Positions 8,239 through 16,624 of a stretch of 55,403 nt of DNA are shown in pieces. Below the pieces are notes generated by a model. That model did no database searches. It saw nothing but the letters and a program-made list of their open reading frames with translations, and was not told the origin of the DNA. Position 1 is the first letter of the stretch, and the number at the start of each line of letters is the position of its first letter. The position numbers were made by a program, and so were the translations under genes. Location of the stretch: the NCBI GenBank assembly GCA_035342635.1, contig DAOQXO010000004.1, positions 1-55,403 on the forward strand, read 5' to 3'. The stretch is from CADEFQ01 sp035342635. GTDB lineage: Bacteria > Pseudomonadota > Gammaproteobacteria > Steroidobacterales > Steroidobacteraceae.

Positions 8239-9609
8239 ATGTCCCGCGAAACGCGCCCGGAACTGCAGCGTTTTCTCGAAGCGTACCCGGACACGCGGCA
8301 CTTCGATGTGTTCCTGCACGACCTCAACACCGTCGAGCGCGGCAAGCGCCTCGACCTCGCCGGCATGGAAGCCGCCTATCGCGGCGGCATGCTGCTGCCC
8401 GGTTCGATGTTCGCCCTGGACGTGCTCGGTCATACGGTGGAAGCCACGGGCCTCGGCTTCGACGATGGCGACGCGGACCGGCCGTGCCGGCCGATCCCGG
8501 GCACGCTGGTCCCGGTGCCGTGGCAGGGCGCGCACGCCGCCCAGGTGCAGGTGACGATGCACGAACCGGACGGCCGCGTCTTCTACGGCGATCCGCGCCA
8601 CGTGCTCACCGGCGTACTGCAGCGTATCGAGGCGCTCGGCCTCACACCGGTCGTCGCGATCGAGTACGAGTTCTACTTCATCGACCTCGAGCGCGTGGAC
8701 GGCGGACTGCCGCAGCCACCGCGCGGTCCGCTGACCGGACGACGCGAGTTCCGCACCCAGATCAACGCGATGGCCGATCTCAACGAATACTCATCGGTGC
8801 TCGCGCAGATCACGCGCGACTGCCATGCGCAGGGCGTACCGGCGACGAGCGCGCTGCCGGAATACGGCCCCGGCCAGTACGAGGTGAACCTGCAGCACCT
8901 GCCCGATGCCCTCACCGCCTGCGACCAGGCGCTGCGCTTCAAGCGCGTCGTCAAGAGCGTCGCGCGCGCCAACGGACTCGACGCCACCTTCCTGCCGAAA
9001 CCCTATCGCGACATGGCCGGCAGCGGCCTGCACATCCATCTGAGCCTGCTCGACGGGGAGGGCCGCAACATCTTCGCGTGCGACGAGCCGGCCACGCATG
9101 CGCCGCTGCGCCACGCGGTCGCGGGCCTGCTCGACTCGATGGCGGAAGGCATGGCGATCTGCGCCCCGGGGCCGAACTCCTACCGGCGCTTCAGGAGCGA
9201 GGCCTACGTGCCGCTCACGACGAGCTGGTCGATCAACAACCGCGGCTCCGCCGTGCGCATCCCGGTCAGCGATGCCGCCAATCGCCGCATCGAATACCGC
9301 CAGGCCGGCGCGGACGCGAACCCCTACCTCGTGCTCGCGTGGATGCTGGCGGGAATCCACCACGGACTCGGCGCGCGCATCGAGCCCCCCGAGCCGCTGC
9401 GCGGCAATGCGTACGCGCAGCCCGCCGGGCAGCCCCTGCCGACGCACTGGGAAACGGCCATCGAGCGCTTTGCGGGCAGTGACTTCGCGCGCGAGTACCT
9501 GGGCGAGCGCTTCCAGCGCCTGTTCGCCACCGTCAAGCGCGCCGAACTCGCGGACTTCGGTTCATACGTCACGCCGCTCGAGTGCGCGTGGTACATGGGC
9601 CCCCTGTAA
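8239..9609 (+). CDS. Second glutamine-synthetase-fold gamma-glutamyl-polyamine synthetase
   Basis: The 456-residue protein is from the same family as PuuA at 5908 but clearly divergent. Motifs include the N-terminal VFLHDLNTVERGKRL, AIEYEFYFIDL, PEYGPGQYEVNL, GSGLHIHLSL, NSYRRFRSEAYVP and EYRQAGADANPY. It would ligate glutamate to an amine. The ATG at 8239 has GAGG five bases upstream, so the 17 in-frame codons before it are not used. It lies 6 bases before puuB, suggesting these two act as a pair, perhaps on a different polyamine (spermidine, cadaverine or ethanolamine) from the other copy. Substrate is not decided by the sequence. Confidence 0.87.
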   Translation: MSRETRPELQRFLEAYPDTRHFDVFLHDLNTVERGKRLDLAGMEAAYRGGMLLPGSMFALDVLGHTVEATGLGFDDGDADRPCRPIPGTLVPVPWQGAHAAQVQVTMHEPDGRVFYGDPRHVLTGVLQRIEALGLTPVVAIEYEFYFIDLERVDGGLPQPPRGPLTGRREFRTQINAMADLNEYSSVLAQITRDCHAQGVPATSALPEYGPGQYEVNLQHLPDALTACDQALRFKRVVKSVARANGLDATFLPKPYRDMAGSGLHIHLSLLDGEGRNIFACDEPATHAPLRHAVAGLLDSMAEGMAICAPGPNSYRRFRSEAYVPLTTSWSINNRGSAVRIPVSDAANRRIEYRQAGADANPYLVLAWMLAGIHHGLGARIEPPEPLRGNAYAQPAGQPLPTHWETAIERFAGSDFAREYLGERFQRLFATVKRAELADFGSYVTPLECAWYMGPL

Positions 9610-9615
9610 TTCCCC

Positions 9616-10896
9616 ATGAGCACGAGCGAGTACGTCGACAGCTATTACGCCGCCTCGCGACACCCGGCGCCATCGCATGCGCCGCTCGCGGGCGACGTCG
9701 ACTGCGACGTGTGCGTGGTCGGCGGCGGCATCGCAGGCTGCTCGGCCGCGCTGCACCTCGCCGAGCGGGGCTATCGCGTGGTGCTCCTCGAAGCGGCGCG
9801 GATCGGCTGGGGCGCCTCGGGGCGCAGCGGCGCACAGGCCCTGTTCGGCCTCGCCGCGGGCGAGGAGAAAACCGAAGCGCTGGTCGGCCGCGAGGACGCC
9901 CGCCGCATCTGGGACATGACGGTCGAGGGCCTCGCCCTGATGCGCGGCCTGATCGCACGCCACGCGATCGACTGCGATTACGTACCCGGGCAGATGCACG
10001 TCGCAGTGCGACCGCGACAGGTCGGCGAACTGCGCAACTGGGTCGACCTGATCCACGCGCGATACGACTACCGCAGCCTGCGCTTCGTGCCGCGCGAGGA
10101 ACTGCGCGATCTCATCGCGAGCGAGCGCTACCTCGCGGGAACCTTCGATTCCAACAGCGCCCACCTGCACCCGCTCAACTACACGCTCGGCATTGCCGCC
10201 GCGGCGGGCCGCGCCGGCGTGCGGATCCACGAAGGCAGCCGCGCGCTCGACTACGAGGCGGGTGAGGTCGTGACCGTGCGCACCGCGCAGGGACGCGTGC
10301 GTTGCCGCCACCTCGCGCTGTGCGGCAACGCCTGGCTCGGCGACACGGCACCCGCGATCGCGCGGCGCATCATGCCGGTCGGCACCTACATCGTCGCGAC
10401 CGAGCCGCTCGGCCTCGAACGCGCCCGCGCCCTGATCGCCAACGACGCCGCGGTGACCGACATCAACTGGATACTCGACTACTTCCGCCTGTCGCGCGAC
10501 CACCGCCTGCTGTTCGGCGGTCGCGTGAGCTACTCGGGGCTCGACCCGTTCAATACCGCGCAGGCGACGCGCCAGCGCATGCTGCGCGTGTTTCCGCAGC
10601 TGGCCGACGCGCGCATCGCGTACAGCTGGGGTGGCTACGTCGACATCACGCTTAACCGCGCACCCGACTTCGGCCGGCTCGCGCCGAACGTGTACTACCT
10701 GCAGGGCTTCTCCGGGCACGGCATCGTGCTGACCGGCATCGCGGGCAAGCTGCTCGCCGAGGCGGTGGCCGGCACGGCCGAGCGCTTCGACGTGTTTGCG
10801 CGCATCAGGCACCGCGAATTCCCGGGCGGCGCATTGCTGCGCCGGCCAGCGCTCGTGCTCGCGATGGCGTGGTATCGGCTGCGCGACCTGCTCTGA
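9616..10896 (+). CDS. puuB: Gamma-glutamylputrescine oxidase (FAD-dependent amine oxidoreductase)
   Basis: The 426-residue DAO-family flavoprotein has an N-terminal ADP-binding fold (CDVCVVGGGIAGCSAALHLA, then LLEA). The C-terminal FAD part (YLQGFSGHGIVLTGIAGKLLAEAV) matches PuuB/OrdL. It would oxidise gamma-glutamylputrescine to the aldehyde, producing H2O2 and ammonia. The first residues, STSEYVDSYYAASRH, are typical of PuuB. It follows puuA2 by 6 bases and converges with rlmKL, whose stop is 4 bases away; no terminator is evident there. Confidence 0.92.
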   Translation: MSTSEYVDSYYAASRHPAPSHAPLAGDVDCDVCVVGGGIAGCSAALHLAERGYRVVLLEAARIGWGASGRSGAQALFGLAAGEEKTEALVGREDARRIWDMTVEGLALMRGLIARHAIDCDYVPGQMHVAVRPRQVGELRNWVDLIHARYDYRSLRFVPREELRDLIASERYLAGTFDSNSAHLHPLNYTLGIAAAAGRAGVRIHEGSRALDYEAGEVVTVRTAQGRVRCRHLALCGNAWLGDTAPAIARRIMPVGTYIVATEPLGLERARALIANDAAVTDINWILDYFRLSRDHRLLFGGRVSYSGLDPFNTAQATRQRMLRVFPQLADARIAYSWGGYVDITLNRAPDFGRLAPNVYYLQGFSGHGIVLTGIAGKLLAEAVAGTAERFDVFARIRHREFPGGALLRRPALVLAMAWYRLRDLL

Positions 10897-10900
10897 ACGC

Positions 10901-13069
10901 TCAGCGCGCGCGAATCTCGAAACAGGTGTGGATGCGGGGATTGCGGGCGAAGTCCGCAGGGATAGTCGCGCGCGTGACATCGGTGAGCGCGTAGCGCTCC
11001 GCGAGCCCTTGATCGATGCGGAATTTCTGCGCATTGGTCGAGAACACGAGCAGCCCGCCGGGCGCCAGCAGCCGCATGCAGGCGTCGATCAGTGCCGGAT
11101 GGTCGCGCTGCACGTCGTGCACGCCCTGCATGCGCTTCGAATTCGAGAAGGTCGGCGGGTCGAGGAAGATCAGGTCGAAGCGCTCGCCGAGGCGCGCGGC
11201 CTCGCCGAGCCATTCGCGGCAATCCGCCTGGACGAACCGGTGCTGGCGGCCTGCGAGGCCGTTCAGGGCGAGGTTCTGCTGCGCCCACTCGAGATAAGTG
11301 CGCGAGAGATCGACGCTCGTCGTCGCGCGTGCGCCGCCGGCGGCGGCGTACACGGTCGCGCTGCCCGTGTACGCGAACAGGTTGAGGAAGCGCCCGCCGG
11401 CCGCAGCTTCGCGCAGCCGCGCGCGCGTCAGGCGAAGGTCGAGGAACAGCCCGGTGTCGAGGTAGTCGGTGAAATTGACACGGAAGCGCAGCCCGGACTC
11501 GGCGACGACGTGGAACTCGCCACGCTCCGCTTCCTTTTCGTATTGCTCGCCCCGTCCGGTACGCCGCCGCATGCGCACCATGACCTGGCTCTCCGGCAGT
11601 CCCAGCACTTCCGGCAGCACGGACAAGGCCTCGCCACGCCGCCGCCGCACCGCCTCGAGCTCGATCTCGCGCGGCGCCGCGTACTCCTGCACATAGGCCC
11701 AGCGCATCGGCGAGTCGGCAGCGGTGTAGAGGTCGATCGCGAACGCATATTCCGGCATGTCCGCGTCGTAGACGCGATAGCAGCCGATGCCGGCGCGCGT
11801 GGCCCAGTCTCCGAGGCGTTTGGCGTTCTTGCCAAGCCGGTTCGCGAACATGCGCGCGCCGGGCGTGTCCCGCAGCGCGGGGTCGGCGAGGCGCGCGGGC
11901 CGGGGACTCGTGAAATCGCGCACGCTCTGCGGCGACACCTCGATGCGCAGCAGACGGCACTCGAGCGCACCGTTCCAGACCGTGTGCGTACGCGCCGCGC
12001 GCAGGCCGATCTCGAGGCCCATCTCCGGCGCGCCGGTGATCACCGCCGCGCGCCAGCCGTTGAAATGCTCGCGCAGCACCGCGCCGAGTTCGCGATGCAG
12101 TGCGCGCGCCGTTTCGCGATCCTCGAGCCGCACACCGTAGGGCGGGTTCACGCACAGCAGGCCGCGCGCGGCGTTGGGTCGCGCGTCCGCGAGGCGCGCC
12201 CGCGTGAACTGCACCCAGTCCGCCACGCCGGCGCGCGCGGCATTCTCCGCGGCGAGACGCACCATGCGCTCATCGATGTCGCTGCCGCGCAGGCGCGGGA
12301 CACCACCGTCATGCGGCCTGACGCGGGACTGTGCTTCGGCACGCAGGCGCTGCCACAGCGCGGCGTCGTGGCCCTTCCAGCCGGTGAAACCGAAGTACTC
12401 GCGCGCGAGACCCGGCGCAATGTCGGCGGCGATCATCGCGCCCTCGATCACGAAAGTACCCGAGCCGCACATCGGGTCGAGCAGCTCGGCGCCCTCGCTG
12501 ACGAGCTGCCGCCAGCCCGCACGGACCAGGATGCCCGCGGCGACATTCTCGCGCAGCGGCGCCTCGCCGGCCTGTGACCGGTAACCGCGACGATGCAGCC
12601 CCTCGCCGGACAGGTCGATCGACACCGTGACCTTGCTGCCGTGGGCATGCGCATGCACGCGCACCGACGGGCGTTCGAGCGACACGTCCGGCCGGCGCCC
12701 GTATCGCTCGCGCAGCGCATCACAGATCGCGTCCTTGACGCGTTGAGCGCCATAGCGCGTGTGATTGATGCCCGGATGCTGGCCCGAGTAGTCGCACGCG
12801 AGCGTGCCGTCCGGGTCGACATGCTCGCCCCAGGGCAGCGCGTGCAGCGCCGCGTGCAGCTCATCGGCACTCGCCGCCTCGACCTGCGCCACCTCGAGGA
12901 ACACGCGGCTTGCGAGGCGCGATTCAAGGCAGGCGCGATAGGCGACTTCGAGCGTTCCGGAGAACGACACGCCGAGCAGGCGCTCGCGCACGTCCGTGCC
13001 ACCCAGCAGGGTGATCTCGGCGGCGAGCAGGTCGCCGAAGCCGCGCGGGGCGCTTGCGAGAAAGCGCAT
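10901..13069 (-). CDS. rlmL: 23S rRNA dual methyltransferase RlmKL (G2445 m2G and G2069 m7G)
   Basis: The 722-residue protein has an N-terminal THUMP domain, an RlmL-type methyltransferase (LLDPMCGSGTFVIE, then LLCVNPPYGVRLED) and a C-terminal RlmK-type methyltransferase (FLNLFAYTGSATVYAA, then LIFLDPPTFSNSKRM). This fused arrangement is typical of gammaproteobacteria. The ATG at 13069 overlaps the upstream nuclease stop (TGATG), so the two are coupled. It is the last gene of a chain that starts at puuR, an unexpected place for an rRNA-modifying enzyme. Confidence 0.95.
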   Translation of the reverse strand: MRFLASAPRGFGDLLAAEITLLGGTDVRERLLGVSFSGTLEVAYRACLESRLASRVFLEVAQVEAASADELHAALHALPWGEHVDPDGTLACDYSGQHPGINHTRYGAQRVKDAICDALRERYGRRPDVSLERPSVRVHAHAHGSKVTVSIDLSGEGLHRRGYRSQAGEAPLRENVAAGILVRAGWRQLVSEGAELLDPMCGSGTFVIEGAMIAADIAPGLAREYFGFTGWKGHDAALWQRLRAEAQSRVRPHDGGVPRLRGSDIDERMVRLAAENAARAGVADWVQFTRARLADARPNAARGLLCVNPPYGVRLEDRETARALHRELGAVLREHFNGWRAAVITGAPEMGLEIGLRAARTHTVWNGALECRLLRIEVSPQSVRDFTSPRPARLADPALRDTPGARMFANRLGKNAKRLGDWATRAGIGCYRVYDADMPEYAFAIDLYTAADSPMRWAYVQEYAAPREIELEAVRRRRGEALSVLPEVLGLPESQVMVRMRRRTGRGEQYEKEAERGEFHVVAESGLRFRVNFTDYLDTGLFLDLRLTRARLREAAAGGRFLNLFAYTGSATVYAAAGGARATTSVDLSRTYLEWAQQNLALNGLAGRQHRFVQADCREWLGEAARLGERFDLIFLDPPTFSNSKRMQGVHDVQRDHPALIDACMRLLAPGGLLVFSTNAQKFRIDQGLAERYALTDVTRATIPADFARNPRIHTCFEIRAR

Positions 13070-14481
13070 CACGCCCGCGGCGGCCAGGGCACGACACCTC
13101 GCGGCCGCGCCGCCAGGAATCCCGTGAGCGCGCGATAGACGTCCACATCGAATCCGACCGCTGGCCCCTGCACGGCCAGCTCCGGCTCGGGCGGCAGGTC
13201 CTCCACGCCCTCGTGGCGCGTCACCGTGCCGAGATAGCGCCAGCCGTCGATGACGTGCCACTGCTCGAAGCCGCCGAATGCGCGCTCGTGGACCGCCACC
13301 GCACCCTCGTAGGGCCAGGGCTTCAGGCGCTGCGGCGCGAACGCGAGCTTGCTGCGCGCGAGATGGCGCTGCGGGCTCTCGGCGCCGACGCAGGCGCCAC
13401 GGCAGCGCTGCAGCTGGTAGGCGAAACACGAGCCCTCGCCGCCCTCGAGGCCGAGCACGCGCGCGCACAGCCCATGCTCGCGCGCGAGATGTTCGAGCGC
13501 GCTCGTCGCCTCGCGCGTGGTGCGATAGATACCGAAGCAGTCGCCAGCCGGCCAGCCGTCGTCCAGCGACACGAGCCGCGGCGTTGCCGCGTCGTCTTCG
13601 AACTGCCAGCTGAGCGCCTCGCCGCCGCCGCGCAGTCGACGGTTGTAGACCGGGAGCGACTCGCGCACGCAGCGCGCCTCGAGCAGCATTGCGCCGAGCT
13701 CGCCGGCGGTCTCGGTCCACTCGACGCGCGTCGTCTGGGTCGACAGGCGGCGCGCCTTCAGGCTGCGCGGCGCGCCGCCCCAGTGCGCGAGTACGCGCTC
13801 ACGGAGGTTCTTCGCTTTGCCGACATAGAGAGGGGCGTCGCCCTCGCCGTAAAAACGATAGACGCCCGCTCCCTGCGGCAGTTCGTCGGCGAGTTCCGGC
13901 GGCAACTGCGGCGGGATCGGTGTCCGGCGCGTGACTTCGGCCAGCGCGGCCTCGAGCCGCGCGGGCGGCCAGCTCGCCCGCAGCACCCGCCAGAACTGCC
14001 AGAGCGCCATCGCATCCGGCAGCGCGCGATGGCGCGCCGCGCATGCCAGCTCGTGATGGGCGATCAGCGCGTCGAGATTGTGGTGCGCCATCTCAGGATA
14101 GAAACGCCGCGAGAGCTTTACTGTGCATGCGAGGCGCGCGTCGAACGCGTGCCCGGCGCGCTTCAGTTCGTTGCGCACGAAACCGTAGTCGAACCGCGCG
14201 TTGTGCGCGATGAACAGGCGCCCCTCGAGGCGCGTGGCGAGTTCGTCCGCGATCGCCCGGAATGGCGGCGCGTCGGCCAGCGAGCCGGGGTCGATGCCGG
14301 TCAGGCGCTGGATCGTCGGCGGCAGCCAGGTGCCGGGATTGACCAGTGTCGTCCACGACTCCTCGATCTTCTCGCCCTGTGCGAGCACCACGCCGATTTC
14401 GATGATGCGGTGGTACAGCGGATGCCCGCCGGTCGTCTCGACATCGACGAACGCGAGCGGCGCATCGAGCAGCGCGGTCAC
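13069..14481 (-). CDS. DnaQ-like 3'-5' exonuclease fused to a GIY-YIG (UvrC/Cho-like) nuclease
   Basis: Residues 1-170 form a DEDDh exonuclease: AFVDVETTGG supplies Asp and Glu, HNARFDYGFVRNEL the next Asp, and HRALPDA the His-Asp pair. Residues about 200-290 form a GIY-YIG nuclease: GAGVYRFYGEGDAPLYVGKAKNLRERV with the downstream Glu in LLEARCVRES. The rest has a Cys-bearing segment (CFAYQLQRCRGACVG) as in UvrC-like proteins. The fusion is a known bacterial architecture, presumably acting in DNA repair. It overlaps the end of puuC by 4 bases (ATGA at 14478-14481). Confidence 0.88.
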   Translation of the reverse strand: MTALLDAPLAFVDVETTGGHPLYHRIIEIGVVLAQGEKIEESWTTLVNPGTWLPPTIQRLTGIDPGSLADAPPFRAIADELATRLEGRLFIAHNARFDYGFVRNELKRAGHAFDARLACTVKLSRRFYPEMAHHNLDALIAHHELACAARHRALPDAMALWQFWRVLRASWPPARLEAALAEVTRRTPIPPQLPPELADELPQGAGVYRFYGEGDAPLYVGKAKNLRERVLAHWGGAPRSLKARRLSTQTTRVEWTETAGELGAMLLEARCVRESLPVYNRRLRGGGEALSWQFEDDAATPRLVSLDDGWPAGDCFGIYRTTREATSALEHLAREHGLCARVLGLEGGEGSCFAYQLQRCRGACVGAESPQRHLARSKLAFAPQRLKPWPYEGAVAVHERAFGGFEQWHVIDGWRYLGTVTRHEGVEDLPPEPELAVQGPAVGFDVDVYRALTGFLAARPRGVVPWPPRA

Positions 14482-15977
14482 GACAGATCGAGCCAGGTCG
14501 TCTTGAGCTCGGTGTACTTGTCGAACGCATGCAGCGACTTGTCGCGGCCGAAACCCGACTGCTTGAAGCCGCCGAACGGCACCGTGATGTCGTCGGCGTC
14601 GTAGCAGTTCACGTACACGACGCCCGCACGCAGGGCGCGGGCGACGCGGTGCGCCGTGCGCACGTCGCGGGTCCAGACCGCGGCGGCGAGACCGTAGTCG
14701 ACATCATTCGCGATCTCGACGGCCTCCTCGAGCGTGTCGAAGGTGATCGTCGCCAGCACGGGACCGAAGATCTCCTCGCGCGCGATGCGCATCTCGCGCC
14801 TGACCCCGTCGAACACCGTGGGCTCGACGAAGTAGCCGCCACTGTCCTCGCGCACGCGCCGCCCGCCGAAGGCGACTTTCGCGCCCTCCTTGCGCCCGGT
14901 ATCTATGTAGCCGAGGACGCGCTTCATCTGCACCTCGTCGACGATCGCGCCAAGCGTGGTCGCCGGATCGAGCGGGTCTCCAGGCTGCATGGTGCGGCCG
15001 ATCGCCTGCACGCGCTCGAGCACCGCGTCGCGCACCGTGCGCTGCACGAGCAGGCGCGAACCGGCCGAGCACATCTCGCCCTGGTTGAAGAAGATCGCAT
15101 AGGCCGCGGCGGTCGCCGCGCGCTCGATGTCGGGATAGTCGGCGAGCACGATGTTCGGCGACTTGCCGCCGCATTCGAGCGATACGCGCTTCATGTTCGA
15201 CTGCGCGGCGTACTGCATCACCAGCTTGCCGGTGGCGGTCGAGCCGGTGAAGGTGATCGCATCGACGTCCATCGACAGCGCGAGGGCCTTGCCGGCCGTA
15301 TGACCAAAGCCCGGCACGACATTGAACACCCCGGGCGGCAGTCCCGCCTCGATTCCGAGCTGCGCGATGCGGATGGCGCTGAGCGGGGATTTCTCGGAAG
15401 GTTTGAGCACCAGCGAATTGCCCGCGGCGAGCACCGGACCGATCTTCCAGGCGGCCATGGCCAGCGGGAAATTCCAGGGCACGATCGCACCGACGACACC
15501 CATCGGCTCGCGCGTGATCAGTGCCAGCGAGTCCGGACCGGTGGGCGCCACCTCGTCGTAGATCTTGTCGATCGCCTCGGCATACCACTCGATGCAGCGC
15601 GCGGCACCCGGGATATCGATCTTCAGGCTGTCGCTGATCGGCTTGCCCATGTCGAGCGTCTCGAGCAGCGCCAGCTCCTCGCGATGACCCTGGATCAGCT
15701 GCGCGAACTTCGCCAGCACCTTCTTCCGATGCGAGGGCCTGGTCTGCGACCAGACCCCACTGCGAAACGCCGCCCGGGCCGAGGCGACCGCGCGCTCGAT
15801 ATCGGCCGTGTCGCCCGCGGCGACGCGACCGAACACCTTGCCGGTCGCCGGATCGACGTTGTCGAACTGCTCGCCCGAGAGCGCCCCGACGTAGTCGCCG
15901 TCGATGAACGCTCGGCCCTCGGCGGTGAGTTGCGCGGCTCGCGCGTGCCAATCGATCACGGGCTTTGCTGCGGACAT
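14478..15977 (-). CDS. puuC: Gamma-glutamyl-gamma-aminobutyraldehyde dehydrogenase PuuC
   Basis: The 499-residue aldehyde dehydrogenase has the NAD-binding VPWNFPLAMAAWKIGPVLAAG, ITFTGSTATGK, the general-base Glu in SLECGGKSPN, the nucleophile Cys in FNQGEMCSAGSR, and the C-terminal PFGGFKQSGFGRDKS. It would oxidise gamma-glutamyl-aminobutyraldehyde from PuuB to gamma-glutamyl-GABA, and perhaps 4-aminobutanal from the aminotransferase. It follows puuR by 11 bases, which supports the assignment among the many similar dehydrogenases. Confidence 0.9.
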   Translation of the reverse strand: MSAAKPVIDWHARAAQLTAEGRAFIDGDYVGALSGEQFDNVDPATGKVFGRVAAGDTADIERAVASARAAFRSGVWSQTRPSHRKKVLAKFAQLIQGHREELALLETLDMGKPISDSLKIDIPGAARCIEWYAEAIDKIYDEVAPTGPDSLALITREPMGVVGAIVPWNFPLAMAAWKIGPVLAAGNSLVLKPSEKSPLSAIRIAQLGIEAGLPPGVFNVVPGFGHTAGKALALSMDVDAITFTGSTATGKLVMQYAAQSNMKRVSLECGGKSPNIVLADYPDIERAATAAAYAIFFNQGEMCSAGSRLLVQRTVRDAVLERVQAIGRTMQPGDPLDPATTLGAIVDEVQMKRVLGYIDTGRKEGAKVAFGGRRVREDSGGYFVEPTVFDGVRREMRIAREEIFGPVLATITFDTLEEAVEIANDVDYGLAAAVWTRDVRTAHRVARALRAGVVYVNCYDADDITVPFGGFKQSGFGRDKSLHAFDKYTELKTTWLDLS

Positions 15978-15988
15978 GGTGACCTCGG

Positions 15989-16537
15989 TCAGAAAGTGGA
16001 CGGCGCGCTCGCGCTGATGATCTCACAGGGCTCGCGGCCGACGTTGCGGAAGCGGTGCGGGATCGAACTGGTGAAATAGTAAGCCTCGCCGGGCCCGAGC
16101 ACGCGCGTGCTGCCCCCGACCGTCAGTTCGATCCGCCCGCGGATCACGATGCCGCCCTCCTCGCCCCGGTGGGCGAGCGCATCGTCGCCGGTCGCGGCAC
16201 CGGCGGCATAGCGCTCGTGCAGTATCGTCACCTGGCGCGCCGGGCGCTGCGCGGCGACGAGTCGCAGCGACACATCTTCGGTGCCGATCTCGATGAGTTC
16301 GTCGTCGCCGTAGAAAATCTGCGCCGGGGCGTCGACATTCATCGTGAAGAATTCCGCGAGCGACATCGGCACGCCGTCCAGCACTTTCTTCAGGGAACCG
16401 ACCGAGGGGCTCACGCGGTTCTGTTCGATCAGCGAGATCAGCCCGTTCGTGACCCCTGCACGCCGGGCGAGCTCGCGCTGCGACAGTCCGTAGATCAGGC
16501 GCACGCTGCGCAGCCGCGCCCCGACATCGATGCTCAT
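15989..16537 (-). CDS. puuR: PuuR-type transcriptional regulator (HTH plus cupin)
   Basis: The 182-residue protein has an XRE-type helix-turn-helix at about 8-62 (LSQRELARRAGVTNGLISLIE) and a cupin sensor at about 105-180 (GGIVIRGRIELTVGG, GEAYYFTSSIPHRFRN). This is the PuuR layout, in which putrescine relieves repression. The ATG at 16537 has AGGGA two to three bases upstream, a rather short spacing. The much longer open frame reaching to 17359 is antisense to aptA and is not used. A TTTAGC/GCTAAA inverted repeat lies 12-40 bases upstream and probably mediates autoregulation. Confidence 0.9.
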   Translation of the reverse strand: MSIDVGARLRSVRLIYGLSQRELARRAGVTNGLISLIEQNRVSPSVGSLKKVLDGVPMSLAEFFTMNVDAPAQIFYGDDELIEIGTEDVSLRLVAAQRPARQVTILHERYAAGAATGDDALAHRGEEGGIVIRGRIELTVGGSTRVLGPGEAYYFTSSIPHRFRNVGREPCEIISASAPSTF

Positions 16538-16547
16538 GTTCCCTGCC

Positions 16548-16577
16548 TGTTTAGCATCATGGACGAAATACGCTAAA
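16548..16577. promoter_or_regulatory. Candidate PuuR operator in the puuR / aptA divergent promoter
   Basis: TTTAGC at 16550 and GCTAAA at 16572 form an inverted repeat with 16 bases between the arms, in the 87-base gap between the divergent puuR and aptA starts. The left part, TGTTTAGCATCATGGACG, agrees at 13 of 18 positions with the palindrome at 8034 near puuD. The spacing would let a dimer, or two dimers, block both promoters. Binding by PuuR is inferred. Confidence 0.55.
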
Positions 16578-16624
16578 TCTCGGCCCAGTTCGCCATGCAT
16601 GTCAACTTTCCTTATCATTCCGGC

